This document shows, one piece after another, positions 10,902 to 23,540 of a stretch of 64,000 nucleotides of DNA. Origin of the DNA: Cycas panzhihuaensis. Its lineage: Eukaryota > Cycadophyta. A model generated the notes under the pieces. It searched no databases. It was not told the origin of the DNA and saw only the letters and a list, made by a program, of their open reading frames with translations. How positions within the stretch are numbered: position 1 is the first letter of the stretch; the number at the start of each line of letters is the position of its first letter. Location: positions 190,595,741 to 190,659,740 of the forward strand of contig CM041465.1 of NCBI GenBank assembly GCA_023213395.1. The letters are read 5' to 3'. The position numbers and the translations under genes were made by a program.

Positions 10902-13075
10902 CAATAGAATGCAAGAACAGAATAATCCTAAAAATGGCACATAACATGATGTAAGATAAGCAACTTCCAAAACCTACTAGGTAGAAGCAATAAATATATC
11001 AGCATACCTAATAAATCAAAGTCCAACATAAGCTCTAGATTAAATCATACCAAAAGAGGCTTAGATGAGACATAAGCTATATGTGAGTAATCTAAAAATC
11101 TTTGATTATTCTGTATTTGTTTATATTCCAGATAAAAGAATAATAAAACTTGATTACAAAAGTATTAACTACATAATGACAGGATATATCAAAAATTCTA
11201 AGGCCTATAAATGTATAGATCCTAAGACAAATAAGATCTATATAAGAAAGGATGTTTTATTTAATGAAGATGATGTAATCAAAGAGACACCTTTATATCA
11301 AAAAATTAAGGAGCCATTTAAAACAACTCCATTGAATGAAATATTACTTGAAGAACACTTAGAAATTACTTCAAAATATATAAGAACTAATGGGATAGAG
11401 GAATCAGAGAGGGCATTCTTACTAGTCACCAACTCCAATAAAGAAAGGGAGACAACATCCAAAAAGATACTAAAATGGTATCTCAAAACTATTGATAAAG
11501 GAAAAGGAGATACATTTGTACATTGAACTAGGAGTTAGAAGCACCAGGTATTATTTACTAATGTAGAACCACAATTCTATGAAGAAGCAAGGAAACACAA
11601 AGAATGAAAATCTATTATGGATATAGAAATGGAATCAATTTCAAAGAATTAAACTTGGGAAATGGTAGATTTACCTATAGGTAAGCATGTTATTAATTAT
11701 AAATGGGTGTGTAAGATTAAGGAAAATTCAAATGAAGAAATAGAAAATTACAAAGCTAGATTAGTAACCAAAGCCCATACCAAACAACAAACATTAACTA
11801 TGTAGAAACATTCTTTCTAATATCCAAATTAAATACAGTAAGAACTATGATAGCTCTAGCTATCCAATTTAAGTGTAGCATTTATCAGTTAGATGTAAAG
11901 AGCATCTTCCTAAATGGAGAACTTAAGGAAGAAGTCTACATGACTCAACCAGAAAGGTACATTTAAAAAAGAAAAGGAAATCTTATATGCAGGTAAAAGA
12001 AAGCCCTATATGGTTTAAAATAAATGCCTAGTGCTTGGTATACCAAGCAAGATAAATATCTCACTCAAAATGGCTTCCAAAGTAGCAAGTTAAATTCAAG
12101 TCTATATATAAAAGAAAGAAATGGATTGATCATAATAATAGTAGTCTATGTAGATGGCATGATACTTACAGGAAGTGACACAGGATCCATAGCTGAGATA
12201 AAATTAAAATGAGAAGGTGGCTTTGAAATGATTAATCTAGGACTATTAAATTGTTATCTTTCTTCAAAAGTCAATTAAGAAAAAGATATAATTACCTTAT
12301 CTCAATCTAAATACATTAAAAATCAACTAGCCAAGTTCAAAATAGAAGACTGCAACAATTGCATAACTCCAATTAAAGTTGGTTGTGGTTTAACTCAATT
12401 CAATGAAGAAACTGTAGTTGACCTAACATTATATAAATAACTGATTGGAAGCCTAATCTATATAGCTACAACTAGACCAGACATATCTTACTCAATTAGC
12501 CTAGTCTCCAGATATATGTAGGATCTAAAACAAGGACATTGGAAGGCTACAAAGAGAATTCTTAGATATTTCAAAGGAACGACTAACCTTAAGCTTACTT
12601 ATCTAGAAATTAAATTTGAATAGATAATTAAATTATGTGACTCAAATTGGAGAGGAGATAAGGAAAATTAAAAATCAACAAGTGGTTTTTGTTTCTTCCT
12701 TAAGTTAACCACAATCTCATTGAATAGCAAGTAATAATTGATTGTTGCATTATCTTCCATAGAATCTAAATACAAGTCAATTGTGAGTGCATTCTATGAA
12801 GTAACTTGGTTAAGGGAACTGTTGGCAGACCTAGGACAATAATAACCAAATCTAACAACTCTCTTCTATGATAACCAGAGTGTAATCAAGTTGACAAAAA
12901 ATCTAGTCTTACATGTTCAAATAAAGCACATTGAAGTACATCATTATTTTATCAGGGAAAAAGTATAAAATAAGGAGATTAATCAAATATATTGCCTAAC
13001 CAATGAGTAAGATATAGATATATTAACAAAGTATCTTAGCACAAAAAAATTCTAAACTCTTAGAGATAAATTAGG
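10902..13075 (+). pseudogene. Copia integrase C-terminus, reverse transcriptase and RNase H of element H
   Basis: Continues the H integrase broken at 5503. The frame resumes with KNRIILKMA (10913), passes VEAINISAYLINQSP and the C-terminal integrase fold up to about 11270, then a variable linker (to about 11580), reverse transcriptase (11600-12330) and RNase H (12420-12960), ending near DILTKYL (13018). The RT active site reads YVDGM, so the second catalytic aspartate is lost. Stops and small indels are frequent; the longest open pieces are 11065-11526 and 12024-12212. Confidence 0.8.
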
Positions 13076-13100
13076 TATAATAAAATATTAAGAGAGGAAG

Positions 13101-13296
13101 TTATAATGTAATGTTTTATTAGAAAATCATTAGGATATAATATTTTCATAACACATCATTATGTATACATATGACACGTGTCTGATAAGTGTCAAATATA
13201 CTCATAGTGTTTACCTAGACTTAATGGATATTTAAGAGAGATATCTCAGCTTTATGAATACATCAATTCCTTCTATTTTGAAGGTTAGTTTTAACA
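13101..13296 (+). repeat. 3' LTR of element H
   Basis: Follows a purine tract (AGAGAGGAAG, 13091-13100) right after the end of H's pol and ends in ...TTTTAACA. The following bases from 13297 match the LTR of element C, which fixes the right end. No partner is in the window, and the start lacks a clean TG. Confidence 0.55.
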
Positions 13297-13554
13297 TCAT
13301 AATGCATGTTATAGCCAAGATGTTATACTCTCTCTCTTATTGGTTAGGTTCACTATCCTGTCTGACCCATCTAACTCAAACTTACTAACTTGATACAAGA
13401 ATAGCCTTATATAATTTTAATGATGATGATAATGAAAGTTTGTTAGATGAAAATTTGTTCATTCACTAAACCTTTAATAGAATATTAATTAAACATATAA
13501 ATAATATATCAAGATAATATTATAAAATAGTAATGTATAATATTATTTATAGCA
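13297..13554 (-). repeat. 3' LTR of element C, fragment
   Basis: Aligns along its length with 30367-30628: shared stretches include TCATAATGCATGTTA, and AATAATATATCAAGATAA near the right end. It ends at 13554 against a purine tract (minus strand AAAGGGGGAT, 13555-13566), as expected for a 3' LTR on the minus strand. Similarity stops exactly at the end of H's LTR. Confidence 0.78.
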
Positions 13555-13599
13555 TCCCCCTTTAATATTATTATCAATACAAAAGAGGAAGAAGAAGAA

Positions 13600-15180
13600 T
13601 GATAATGACTTTAATATATTAATTCCCCTTTAATGAAGATTTCATCATCCTTCAATAATTCTTATAATTTTATAAACTTAGCTTCAGTTAAGGGCTTTGT
13701 TAATATGTTTGTATTCTATAAATCTATAGGACAATAAGAGAGATTGATAGTATTATCATTTATAAGATTATAAATAAAATATTAATGTAATTCTATATGT
13801 TTAGTTCTAGAATGTGCTATAGGATTAGTGGTAATAAACTAAGTTTATTTAGTAAAGATTTAATCTATAAAGATTCTTTGCTAGCTTCTACCAATGTATA
13901 ATACTCAACTTCTGTTGTAAATAATGTAAGGGATTACATCTTTTTACTTGACTAAGTAATAAGAGAAAAATCAAGAAAGAAAATATATTTAGTTGTAGAT
14001 TTACAATCATTAGAATCACTTGCCTAATTAGAATTTGTATAACCTGTTAATTTAATATTGGAATTATAATAATTATAAGTTAAATAATAATGAATTGTAC
14101 CTTAAAGATATCATAGGATTCATTTTATTGCTTTCTAATGCGATTCATGAAGTTTTTGCATATACCTAGAATATAAAGCAATGACATAGAAAATTTCTAG
14201 ATGAGTATAGGTTAAATATATAAGACTTATGATTAATTGACGATAAAAAGCAGTATCACATATAGGTGTTTAACAATTAGTTAATAATTTTACATTTGAT
14301 TATAGAGTTATTGCTAGTTTTAAATTTTTTATATTTAATATTTTAATTAAGTCGAGTATATATTTAGGTTGTGAAATAGAAATTAAAGATTTAGACTAAT
14401 ATATTTATAAACCAAGAAAGTAGTGAAGAAGACCTAAGTCTGTCATTTTAAATTTATCTATAATAATGGATTTTAATTGAAAGATATCAGAGAGCAAGGA
14501 TCCAGTAATAATAATATCATTAACATATAGAATTAGAATAGTAATAGTATTATTTTGTTGTTTAAAATAAAATTTGGGATCATTTAAACATTTAATGTAA
14601 CTATTTTGAATAAGATAATTATCAATCTTAATATACCAAGTATGAGAGACTTGTTAAATACCATATAAAAGTTTTTTAATTTGTAAACAATGTTAGAATT
14701 AGTAATGAAATTGGGGGGCTGAGACACGTAAACTTTTTCAATAAGATCAATATTAAGAAAACCACTCTTTACATCTGTCTGATATATCTACTAGCTAAAT
14801 TTAGCTGTAAGAGTAAGAATAATTTTAATAGTGTTGATTTTAACAATAGCAGTAAAAGTTTCAATATAATCAATACCATCTATTTAGGAGAAACTTTTTA
14901 CTACTAAACATGTTTTATAATTTCCACCAACTGCTTCAAAGTTATATTTAGTATAATAGACCTATTTACAGTATATCATACTTTTACCTGAAGATAATAG
15001 TACTAAGTCCCAAGTTGAGTTTTTTTGAAGAGTTTCATACTTAGTTTGCATGAATTATTACCATACTAGATTAGTATAAGCTTCTTAAAAGGTCTTAGGA
15101 TCGTTACTAATCATTACTTTGGTTATTAAGGAAAAATTAGCCTATAATTTTTATGATCTAATTCTTTTGGTATCTAAATA
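13600..15180 (-). pseudogene. Copia reverse transcriptase-RNase H of element C
   Basis: On the minus strand: RT N-terminus (about 15130-14960, with NSTWDLV and the K/R-rich VYYTKYN region), RT core (TDVKSGFLNIDL at about 14770), active-site region reading YVNDIIIT (about 14530) and RNase H down to ILTKPLTEAKF near 13690, the normal pol C-terminus. The catalytic motif has Asn for Asp. There are many stops. The upstream linker (15140-15186) joins the integrase part at 22620-23218 across element B. Confidence 0.8.
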
Positions 15181-15186
15181 ATCACC

Positions 15187-15501
15187 TGAAGGAAATATGG
15201 ATCTAGGGAATAAATCATTCATATGCACACAATGGTAATGGGTAATGAAAAAGACATGAAACAAGATGTAAGAGCAAGCTTGGAGGTGAGAATGAATAAT
15301 GACTCCCTCCTTGAGATTTCGTATTTTATTATTGAGAGTGAGTATTAGGGTTAGGATTTTCCTACCTAATGACATGAACCTAAAATTATATCTAAATATA
15401 CATAAAGTGTATTTCATTAAGAGACTAATGCTAACAATATATCCTAAGGTCATATAATTAATCTACATAAATGACCTTAATACACTAACCTCTTTCAATC
15501 C
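15187..15501 (-). repeat. Probable 3' LTR of element B
   Basis: On the minus strand a G-rich purine tract (ATTTGGGGGGGAT, about 15502-15514) is followed by TGAAAGAGGTTAGTGTATT, as at the start of a plant LTR, and about 315 bases later the sequence ends in CTTCA before element C's pol. No matching copy was found at the other end of B, so boundaries and identity are inferred. Confidence 0.4.
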
Positions 15502-15514
15502 CCCCCAAATGGTG

Positions 15515-15944
15515 GAAGGTCATTTTGAGAAAATCTATTCTATGAGGTCCTTATTTGAGCCTCGTTATTATATTGAAATTCGAAATGAAACTTTTGTACA
15601 AAAAAACTCATAAGGAATAAAAACCCATAGACATTCTAAGACCTATAACCCCTTTTATAAATCAAAATATCTAAGGTGACTCTTTGATGTAGCCTGATAG
15701 CCAAGCAATTTAAATATACAGATTAATATGCTAAGTCTCCATATACCATTTGGTCATCCCTTATGCCCTTTTGGGTTTTCATAAGTTTTAATTTTTGAAA
15801 ACTAGTGCAACGCTTATCCTTCCATGCCCACATGGGGTTTTCATAAAGAGGATAGAGCAGAGACTTACTCTTATTCTTTTGCGCCCACAAGGGGTTTTCA
15901 CAAAGAGAATAGAGTATGATGATCCTGTTACCATCTTCATTAAT
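15515..15944 (-). other. 3' untranslated part of element B
   Basis: About 430 bases between the end of pol and the purine tract. It holds a two-copy repeat of roughly 60 bases (15815-15935, each with CCCACA..GGGGTTTTCA.AAAG and a downstream AGAG run). No coding potential was recognised. Confidence 0.45.
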
Positions 15945-18900
15945 CAGTCGATGATGGAGGCCCTAAGGCTGAGCTACCTTTGGAACTGTCCAAACTTCAC
16001 CTTTTATAGTTATTTGGTGAAGATATCAGCTACTTGATCTGCTGTGGGGTAGTATTCTAGTTAAATTATACCGTCATAAATAAGTTCTCTAATCCTGTGG
16101 ATTTTTGTAATTATATATTTGGTACGATCGTGAAATATAAGATTTTTTGCCATGTAGATTGCTAATTGATTATCTGTATGACGACTTGTAGGACTTGTTT
16201 GGTGATATTCAATGTTTCCAATAATATTCTTAGCTATATCACCTCCTTACTGGTCTCAGAAGCTGCAATGTATTCAGATTTAGCAATTGAACTTGTAACT
16301 ATCTTCTACCATCTGGATCTCCATGATATGGTGTTGTTCCAAGAAACGTTACATACTTAGACGTAGATCTTCCTGTATCTTTATCTCCTATAAAGTTTAA
16401 GTCTGTGTATGTAGAAAGCTTGAAGTTTGAATTAGGTTCATACAATAGACCATATTTGTTGGTCGTCTTAATGTATCTCAACACTTGCACTACTGTATAC
16501 CAATGATTCTGCCTAGGATTTGTCATGTAACGAGCAAGAATACTAATAAAGTGTGCAATATCTGGCCTTATATTGGTAGTATAGATGAGACTACCTACAA
16601 GTTTCTTATAGAGTATTGTGTCTGCCTCCCTAGTATCACCTTCAACTAAGAGTTTGGTATTAAGGTCCATAGGTAACATCACTAGTCGAGCATCTTCTAA
16701 CTGAAACTTGGTTAGAAGATCGTTAATGTATTTTTCTTAGGAGAGGAAAAATTTTTCATTCTTTTTTGTTACTTCAATTCCCAAGTAAAATTTCATCAAA
16801 CCGAGGTTAGACAATTCAAATGTTTTACTAAGGTCCTTTTTCAGTTGGCTTATTGCCTGTTCACTATTACCTGTTACTAACATGTCATCCACAAAGATTA
16901 TGAGATAAGTGACTTTATCCTTGTGGTGCTTAATGAACAATGTTGTATGAATATCTTGGTAGTGATAAGCCATATATCTAAGTTGCCTCATTCTTTTAAA
17001 CAACTTGGCAAACCAAGCACAAGGGGTTTGTTTAAGGCCGTACAAGAACTTTCTAAGCCTGAAAATCTTATGCTCTTAACCTTCAATCTCATATCCTTCT
17101 GACTAAGCCATGTAAATTTCATCTTCAAGATCTCCATTTAGAAACGCGGTCTCAATATTGAATTGATGGATTTTCCAATACTATTGAGCAGCTAAGGCCA
17201 CAAGAGTTCTAATTATAGGCCAATTGGTTATAGGTGTAAAGACTTCAGTGTAGTTGATGAATTTCCTTTATATAAATCCTTTAGCTACTAACCTCACATT
17301 GTGTTTTTCAAGGGTGCTATCTAATCTATATTTATTTTTGAACACCCATTTATTTTGAACTACCTTTCTACTAAGTGGTAGATCAACAAGCTCCCATGTA
17401 TCGTTCTTGATAAGAGATTGACACTCTTTGTTCATGGCATTTCTCCAAACTATATGTTTTACAGCTTCATGGTACATTAGAGGCTCTTCATTAAGAGTAA
17501 GGTGTAGTTCTATCAGTTCAATCTCAGTATTTAATGATTCCTATATCCTTGCTCTATGGGCACTTTGAGTGCTAGTTTTACCTACCTCATCTAGTCGTAT
17601 GTCCTTATTGAGCTGGCAGGCTTCTCGAGATCCTCGAGTTAGGAATGAAATCCTCATTACCTCAACTTCTTGGTTCTCATCTTGTTCATTAAAATAATTA
17701 TTTTATGAGGAGGATGTTCATGTGCCTAAGGAAGATGGTCCTTCTACCATTATTTTGCCTTTGTCGACTGAAGGTGGAGAGGATGGTTCTTCTATAATGG
17801 CTTTGTCTTTGTTAACTCTACTATCTTCAAAGGATGGTATTGGATGTAGACTTATTGGTTCAGAGTTATAACTTGTATCCTCTGAGGCTCTATTATCAAC
17901 TTCTAATATTTGGAGTAATTTATATCTGTCTCCCCCCCCCCCCCGGAAAATTTTGGAATCTGAACATCATACTTGATAATATGATTATAGTAGTGTGGGG
18001 GTACTTTAGAGTCCATTTTAAGTAATTGATCCTTTATCTCCATAAAAATGACATCTCTAGTAATGATGATTTTTCATTGTGAAGGTATAAAAACCTTATA
18101 CCCTTTCTTATCCATAAGGTATCTAACAAAGATGCCTTTAAGTGCCCTTAGTTAGAGTTTATTTCAATCTGTATCCAGAATATGGGCATAGCATGTAGAG
18201 CCAAAAATTTTGAAATAGTAAACAATAGGGGCTTGTCCTGACCACTTTTCATTTGGTGCTTGTCCTTCCTTTGATGGGCTAACAACATTAATACAATAAA
18301 TAACTGTCCAGATTATTTTTGCCCATAGGTAGGCAGGTATATTTTTGTATATTAACATAGCCTAAGCCATGTTCATGATTGTCCTATTCATGCACTTGGT
18401 AACTCTATTTTATTGTGGGGTACCTACTACTATTATTTGATGCTTGATGCCATTATCTCGAAGGTAGCTTTCAAGCTCATGTGAGGTATATTCACCACCA
18501 TTATTAGTTTGAAGACATTTGATTTGATAACCTAACTCTTTTTCAGTGAGGGCTTTAAATTCTTTGAATACACGAAAGGCTTTATCTTTCTTGTGTAGAA
18601 AAGCTACCCATACTTTTCTAGTGAAATCATCAATGAAGGAGATATAATATAACTTTCCTTTTAGTGAAGGAATAGGCATTGGATCGCACAAATTAGAGTC
18701 TACCAATTGTAATGGATGGCTTGATTTCCACTGACTTGTGGGAAAGGGTTGTCGATGAGATTTGACAATGATACAAGCTTCACATTTATAGGGCTTAGAG
18801 GAGAACTTTGGAAGATTTAGAAGAGTGTTAGGAAGATCTCTAAGTCTATCAATGTAAACATAGTCCATGCGAGCATGCCAAAGAGCTTCTAGTGACAACG

Positions 18901-20420
18901 TTGGATGGGTCAAAATATAATTAAATATAAATTCTTCATCAGCACAAGGGCTTTGGGCATAATGAGCTTCAGAACATGGAGAGTCGTTTAGTCAAAAGAG
19001 TTTACCAGAGAGATTTTCAGTCAAAACCACCTGATTAGTTGGAGGGTAAATGACCTAAAGAGTATGTTCATTTATGGTTACATTCAGATCAAATCCATGA
19101 GAGACAAGTGTGGATAAGGAGAGTAGGTTTTATTTAAGATTGGGTATGAATAAGACATCAAGCCATGTAAAATCTTCTAAGCCTAGGAGTTTCAAGCGAA
19201 TGTTACTAATTCCTTCAACAGGTCATTGTGATTTATCAGCCATGTGAACAACTCCTTGAATATTTGAGTCAAATGTCTAATATAGACTACAATTACACAT
19301 CATATATTGAGTTTATCATATGTCCATGATCCATTATCCTTTGATTAAAGCCACACTATTAGTAATTCTAATAGGACTTGGTATTGGCAAAGAGAATTCA
19401 TAAGCGATATATCCACATCGAGCTTCAAAGTATCTCTTTGGTTGGTCAACGGCATTTGATGCTGAAGATCCCTCAATTCTTTGAATGTTTGCTTGTACAA
19501 AACCTATACCACTAAAAGATTCTTCACAAGTTTCTTTAACATTGTGAGCTCCATGTTTTGGTTGGAACTTGGTTGACTTATAAGTAGTGGTTTTGTAGTC
19601 TTTTGCTAAGTGTCCTTTAAAGTTATACCAATTGCACATAATAGTTTGATTACTAGTCCCTGAAGAGATACTTGTTTGGCTTGATTATCTTACTCTTTGT
19701 TGAGGTGGCCCTTGGCCTTGAGATTATCAAGGCTATGGCTGAGGGTTTGGTTAACCTTGTGGATAATTTCCAATGTTTCTTCCTCTTCCTCTTGCTCGAT
19801 TATTTCCTCTACCATGAGAGGGACCTTGATTTCTTGTGTAGTAAACTTCTTCTTCTACCTCAAACGCTACATCTAGAAGAGAGTTAGAGGATACAAAGTT
19901 CGTATCAAAGGTCTTGCCAAATTCAATGAACTTATCAATAAGTGCTTCAAACTTGAGTGTCTTCAATGTTCCACTAGATTGAAGACTTCTAACTAAGTTT
20001 TTATAATCAGGAACATATAGACATGACTAGATCAAGAATGCCCAAGTGATACATTGGGTCTTAAAATCTTTATCAATTGCCTATTTGTTTGGTTGAAGAA
20101 GATTTATTATCTCATGAGCTCGTCCCTTCTACATTTTTAATGGCTATATTTTCAGAACAAGATGAACAAATTCTAAATCTAATTTGGTATTAAAGTTCTT
20201 CTTAAGAACTTCAAGAATCTTCTAGGATGTATCATGTTGTTTTTCATTAATTAAGTTGTGCAAGGAGTGATCAATGACTAACAAAATTCCTACACAAATC
20301 TTTTCATCATCTATCTCCTATTGTAGTTTTGCTACAACATCTATAGGAGTTGTTGGGAGGATCCACCAGAAGCAGATGTTGTAATTGTTACTAATATGAT
20401 GGGTGTAGGTTACAAATAGG
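15945..20420 (-). pseudogene. Copia gag-pol of element B
   Basis: Minus-strand domains in order: gag with LSSGTL-like and LIDKFIEFGKTF motifs near 19900; zinc knuckle MCNWYNFKGHLAKDYK (19639), in which two of the three Cys ligands are now Tyr; protease region down to 19040; pre-integrase near 18890; integrase core (18700-18410, YYISFIDDFTRKVWVAFL, then TNNGGEYTS where the catalytic Asp reads Asn); linker; RT (17477-16737, with an intact FVDDMLVTG); and RNase H (16682-16300) ending in ADQVADIFTK near 16010. A run of about 14 C at 17932-17944 falls in the linker. Frame is lost several times. The integrase is dead, while the RT motif itself survives. Confidence 0.85.
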
Positions 20421-22470
20421 CTCTGTAAAGGCCTTTATACTTTGTAACATTTTAAACTCTAATGTACCATAGCTCCTAATTTTTTTTACCTTTCAATATG
20501 TAGTTAACATTATACTTAAATTAAGATGACATGCTGATGATGAAGAAGTAGAAGAGATGATAGAAGTATGTGTCACTAACATGTATGGCAAATACACCTA
20601 ACATAGCAGGGATATAGAAATGAATGCTTATGATGAGAAGCAAGCAATGATTAAGTATTTTTGAACAACTATGAAAAATAAATATAAGCAATGATGCAAG
20701 AATGAGGCTTAATGTAGAGCTGGCAAATAGTGATGATGTGTCATACCACTAACCTCTCACTTATGTCTAAATGTGGGTGAGGTTTTGATGCCTAAGGCTT
20801 CTAGTATACGATTAGGGCCTTCACCCGCGATACCTGCACCTGTGCTTGGTGATAAAATCCAAGTCACAGTGGAGCTCAGGTACTCCTAGTACTCACTCAG
20901 TTCACTAATAAGCAGCTATATACCTCCTTTAAAGAGGCAAACTGTATTCCATATCCCACAGTTATGTCAGATATTGGACCAAGTTAATTTTAATCTTGCA
21001 TTAAGGTTTTCAGTTTTCTTATGTGGTTATTAGGATTATCCCTAATTGGAGGTCATAGGTCTAGTTAACGTGACTCTCCACTACTATTCTAGTTAAGACC
21101 AGACCCAGTACAAAACTTGCACCTCCCTTAGGGCCTAGACTTTAGCCAACCTTGGTCTATTTCAACCAAGGTGAGTGTGCGTACAAGTTAAGAATTAGTG
21201 GTATAGATCGTACATATGAGATTCCTTTTAGGAATAATGTAAGATGTTTCTGAATATCTGAAAATTGAAATGGAAAGTTGCCAAATGTGCTTGCTTATTT
21301 TTCATACTTGCTTTGTTGATGTTGCCACTTTATATGATGATTTATATTATGTGTGCAAATACAAAAAACATGCTAGATTTAGCAAGGGAACCAAATGTTA
21401 CTTCTGATCCAAGGTTTCCCTTGCTTTAGTATAATGTTTCTAAATATCTTTTTGGAAGTTTTGATACAAAAGCTAGAATGGGCTAAAAAGTAGATCAACT
21501 TTCCACTAAAATGCTAATTTTTCTAAATCTATATGCATGCTATTTTGCCCTACTTTATGATTTTTTTCACAAAATTTACAAATAATAATAAATAGATTTT
21601 TTTTTTTAAATTACAAATATGAAGGCCCAAATGATGAAATCTAAATTTATGACAAAATGAAAAAGTGTTCAGAATATCATTTCTAATAGAGTTATGAAGT
21701 CAGATTTCTGAAAAGGCATAAAAATTTTTCTACCTGAAAAAGCATAAAAGTAAAATCCTGCCAGATCCACTGTCTCATAATTTAAACTTCATTATGTCAA
21801 AAGTCATACTTTTACACATACATTAACTTTCCCTTCTGCACCATCTCTAAAATCTACCAAAAAGCTACTCGAAATTCCCTTGCAATGTCCTTTATGGGGT
21901 TAAGTAGGCAAAATCAGCAACTGTGAGAAAACTGCATAGATTTCACTAACCAATAGATGAAATTTGATGAGATTTATCTTAAACTGATCCTAATACATAA
22001 ATCTACCAGATCCCTTAATAAAACTTTCATATTTTCAACTAATAATTAAAGGATTTCATTGAGAAATGTGCCTTAAATCACTTATCTATAAATTTTACCC
22101 TTTTGTCTCAACCAAAACTCATTAATGCAAGCTAAATCTGAATTTTCTCTAGAAGAAAAAAATTATCCTCTAGTCAATATGGCCTTGCATGCCAAATTTC
22201 ATCAAATTCTGAGATGGTCAATTTGTTTATGAAATTTTGGGCCTTTAATGCTTCTGGAACTATTTCGGCAGCTGAACGGCTTCAAAAACCTGTATTCTTT
22301 ACTTATAAATTTTTTCACACATATAAAAAGTAGCAACATATAAAGTAGTATAATTTTGAGCTCTCAAAATGTTAAAAAATGATGAATGCACTCTCAATAC
22401 TTCACATTGAAGGTGAGGAGAGGCAAAATGACTCTATCCAAGTGGAATGGAGTGAATAGATCCCCTTATA
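20421..22470 (-). other. Leader of element B
   Basis: About 2 kb between primer-binding site and gag, without recognisable coding sequence. The part at 20740-21180 is richer in C and G than its surroundings (cytosine-rich on the plus strand), similar in layout though not clearly in sequence to the leader block of element A. Confidence 0.45.
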
Positions 22471-22482
22471 GCTCTAATACCA
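22471..22482 (-). other. Primer-binding site of element B
   Basis: Minus strand TGGTATTAGAGC, one C-to-T change from TGGTATCAGAGC (tRNA-Met complement). The adjacent TGTGAC at 22485 on the plus strand could be the end of a 5' LTR. Confidence 0.7.
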
Positions 22483-22619
22483 CTTGTGACTTTCCGTTAC
22501 ACCAAAATCCTATGGGTGATTTGGGAAGAGGACTCATCAGTAAGTGAACCAGCCATAGTCCAATATTACCATCATCAAAAAGGATTTTTTGAACCTATTT
22601 AGGTTGTTTATTTTCATAA

Positions 22620-23218
22620 GGTTAATTTTAAAAAGATGGTGGGTTAGATTCATTAAATTTGATTAAAGTCTAATATTAGACTTATGTTGATTGTCTTTCA
22701 ATGATTTCATTTTCAACTTATTTTTCTAAAGAAACAATTAGTATAGTGTTGGTTAAAAGATTTTCATTAGGAAGATCAACTTGATTAAAATTAGAGTTTG
22801 ATGAAAATATCTCTTCATCAAAAATAACATCACACATAATCAAAATGGTATGCATAATAGGATCTAATAACCTATAATCCTTACTTTCTTTAATATACTC
22901 AATGAAGATAAATTTTAAGCTTTTAAGATCAAGATTTTTATATTTTTCTTTGGAAGCATATCCCTAAGAAATGATTCCAAAGGTTCCTAGATACTTTACT
23001 AAAGGTTTACATCCATACCACTTTTACTTTAGTGTAACATTATTTAAAGCTTTTGTTAGTAATATATTTAACAAATAATTAGAGCAAGCTATTCAACCAA
23101 AGTATGATTCTTGCGTTCAACAACACTATTTTATTGGGGAGTGTAAGCAATAAAATGTTGAAATCTAATTCTGTTCCTTTTATAAAAACAAGTAAATTCA
23201 TTACTTAAATACTCTTTT
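22620..23218 (-). pseudogene. Integrase, second half, of element C
   Basis: Minus strand starting at 23218 with KEYLSNEFTCFYK, then FIAYTPQ and NSVVERKNHTLVE, the diagnostic C-terminal half of copia integrase, followed by a variable linker toward 22620. The frame continues that of 26619-27100 once element D and one copy of its 5-base target duplication are taken out. Confidence 0.82.
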
Positions 23219-23223
23219 GTATT

Positions 23224-23540
23224 TGTTGGGTGTAATACCTAATTATATAATTATCCCCAGTTATACTCTCTCTCTCTACATTTATTTATATTCTATATTT
23301 GAGGTTAGGAGCCACATAGAGATATGGCCACTTTCAACATTGACCAATGAGGATTCTCTCATAAGTAATGGGTTGTACTATAAGTACATATATCATTCTT
23401 CATTCTAGTTTGAAGTTTGGCTATTTTTCTATTTCTTTGTGTTAACTTATACATACTTAATCTTTTTTGTACTTTATTGTCTTATCATTCACTCACTATA
23501 TTTTCATCTTTTGTATTCATAACATATTATTTTTCCAACA
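23224..23540 (+). repeat. 5' LTR of element D
   Basis: Starts TGTTGGGTGTAATACC and ends TTTTCCAACA, matching 26298-26613 and, more distantly, the LTRs of element E (32508-32855, 49040-49387). Confidence 0.92.
23343..23387 (+). promoter_or_regulatory. Probable LTR promoter: CCAAT and TATA-like boxes
   Basis: GACCAATGAG, then ACTATAAGTA about 30 bases later. The TATA-like box is kept in all four LTRs of the D/E family; the CCAAT motif is CCAAT in three of the four and CTAAT in the copy at about 49152. Preservation among otherwise diverged copies suggests the element's own promoter. No start site is shown by the sequence. Confidence 0.4.

Larger units (their letters stand above)
3890..13296 (+). 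mobile_element. Element H: Ty1/copia element, split by I and cut by A
   Basis: Plus-strand copia element whose coding region is found in two blocks, 3890-5503 and 10902-13075, separated by element I. The N-terminal half of gag and the 5' LTR are missing on the left because element A sits there. The 3' LTR ends at 13296, exactly where similarity to element C's LTR begins, so H appears to have inserted into C's left LTR. If so, the missing first 140 bases of that C LTR should lie to the left of H, outside the window. Confidence 0.75.
15187..22560 (-). mobile_element. Element B: Ty1/copia retrotransposon inside C
   Basis: Minus-strand copia with full coding order: gag (20420-19700), zinc knuckle (19640-19590), protease (19400-19050), integrase (18913-18160), reverse transcriptase and RNase H (17480-15960). 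A primer-binding site lies at 22471-22482. The left part of element C's pol stops before it and the right part resumes after it. The right end is uncertain (22485 to about 22620): I could not find a 5' LTR matching the probable 3' LTR, so it may be truncated or rearranged. The target duplication was not identified. Confidence 0.75.

Noticed and set aside
15815-15935. Paired CCCACA...GGGGTTTTCA motifs considered as a terminator or regulatory site
   Set aside because: They form a two-copy local repeat in B's 3' untranslated region, with no stable hairpin evident.
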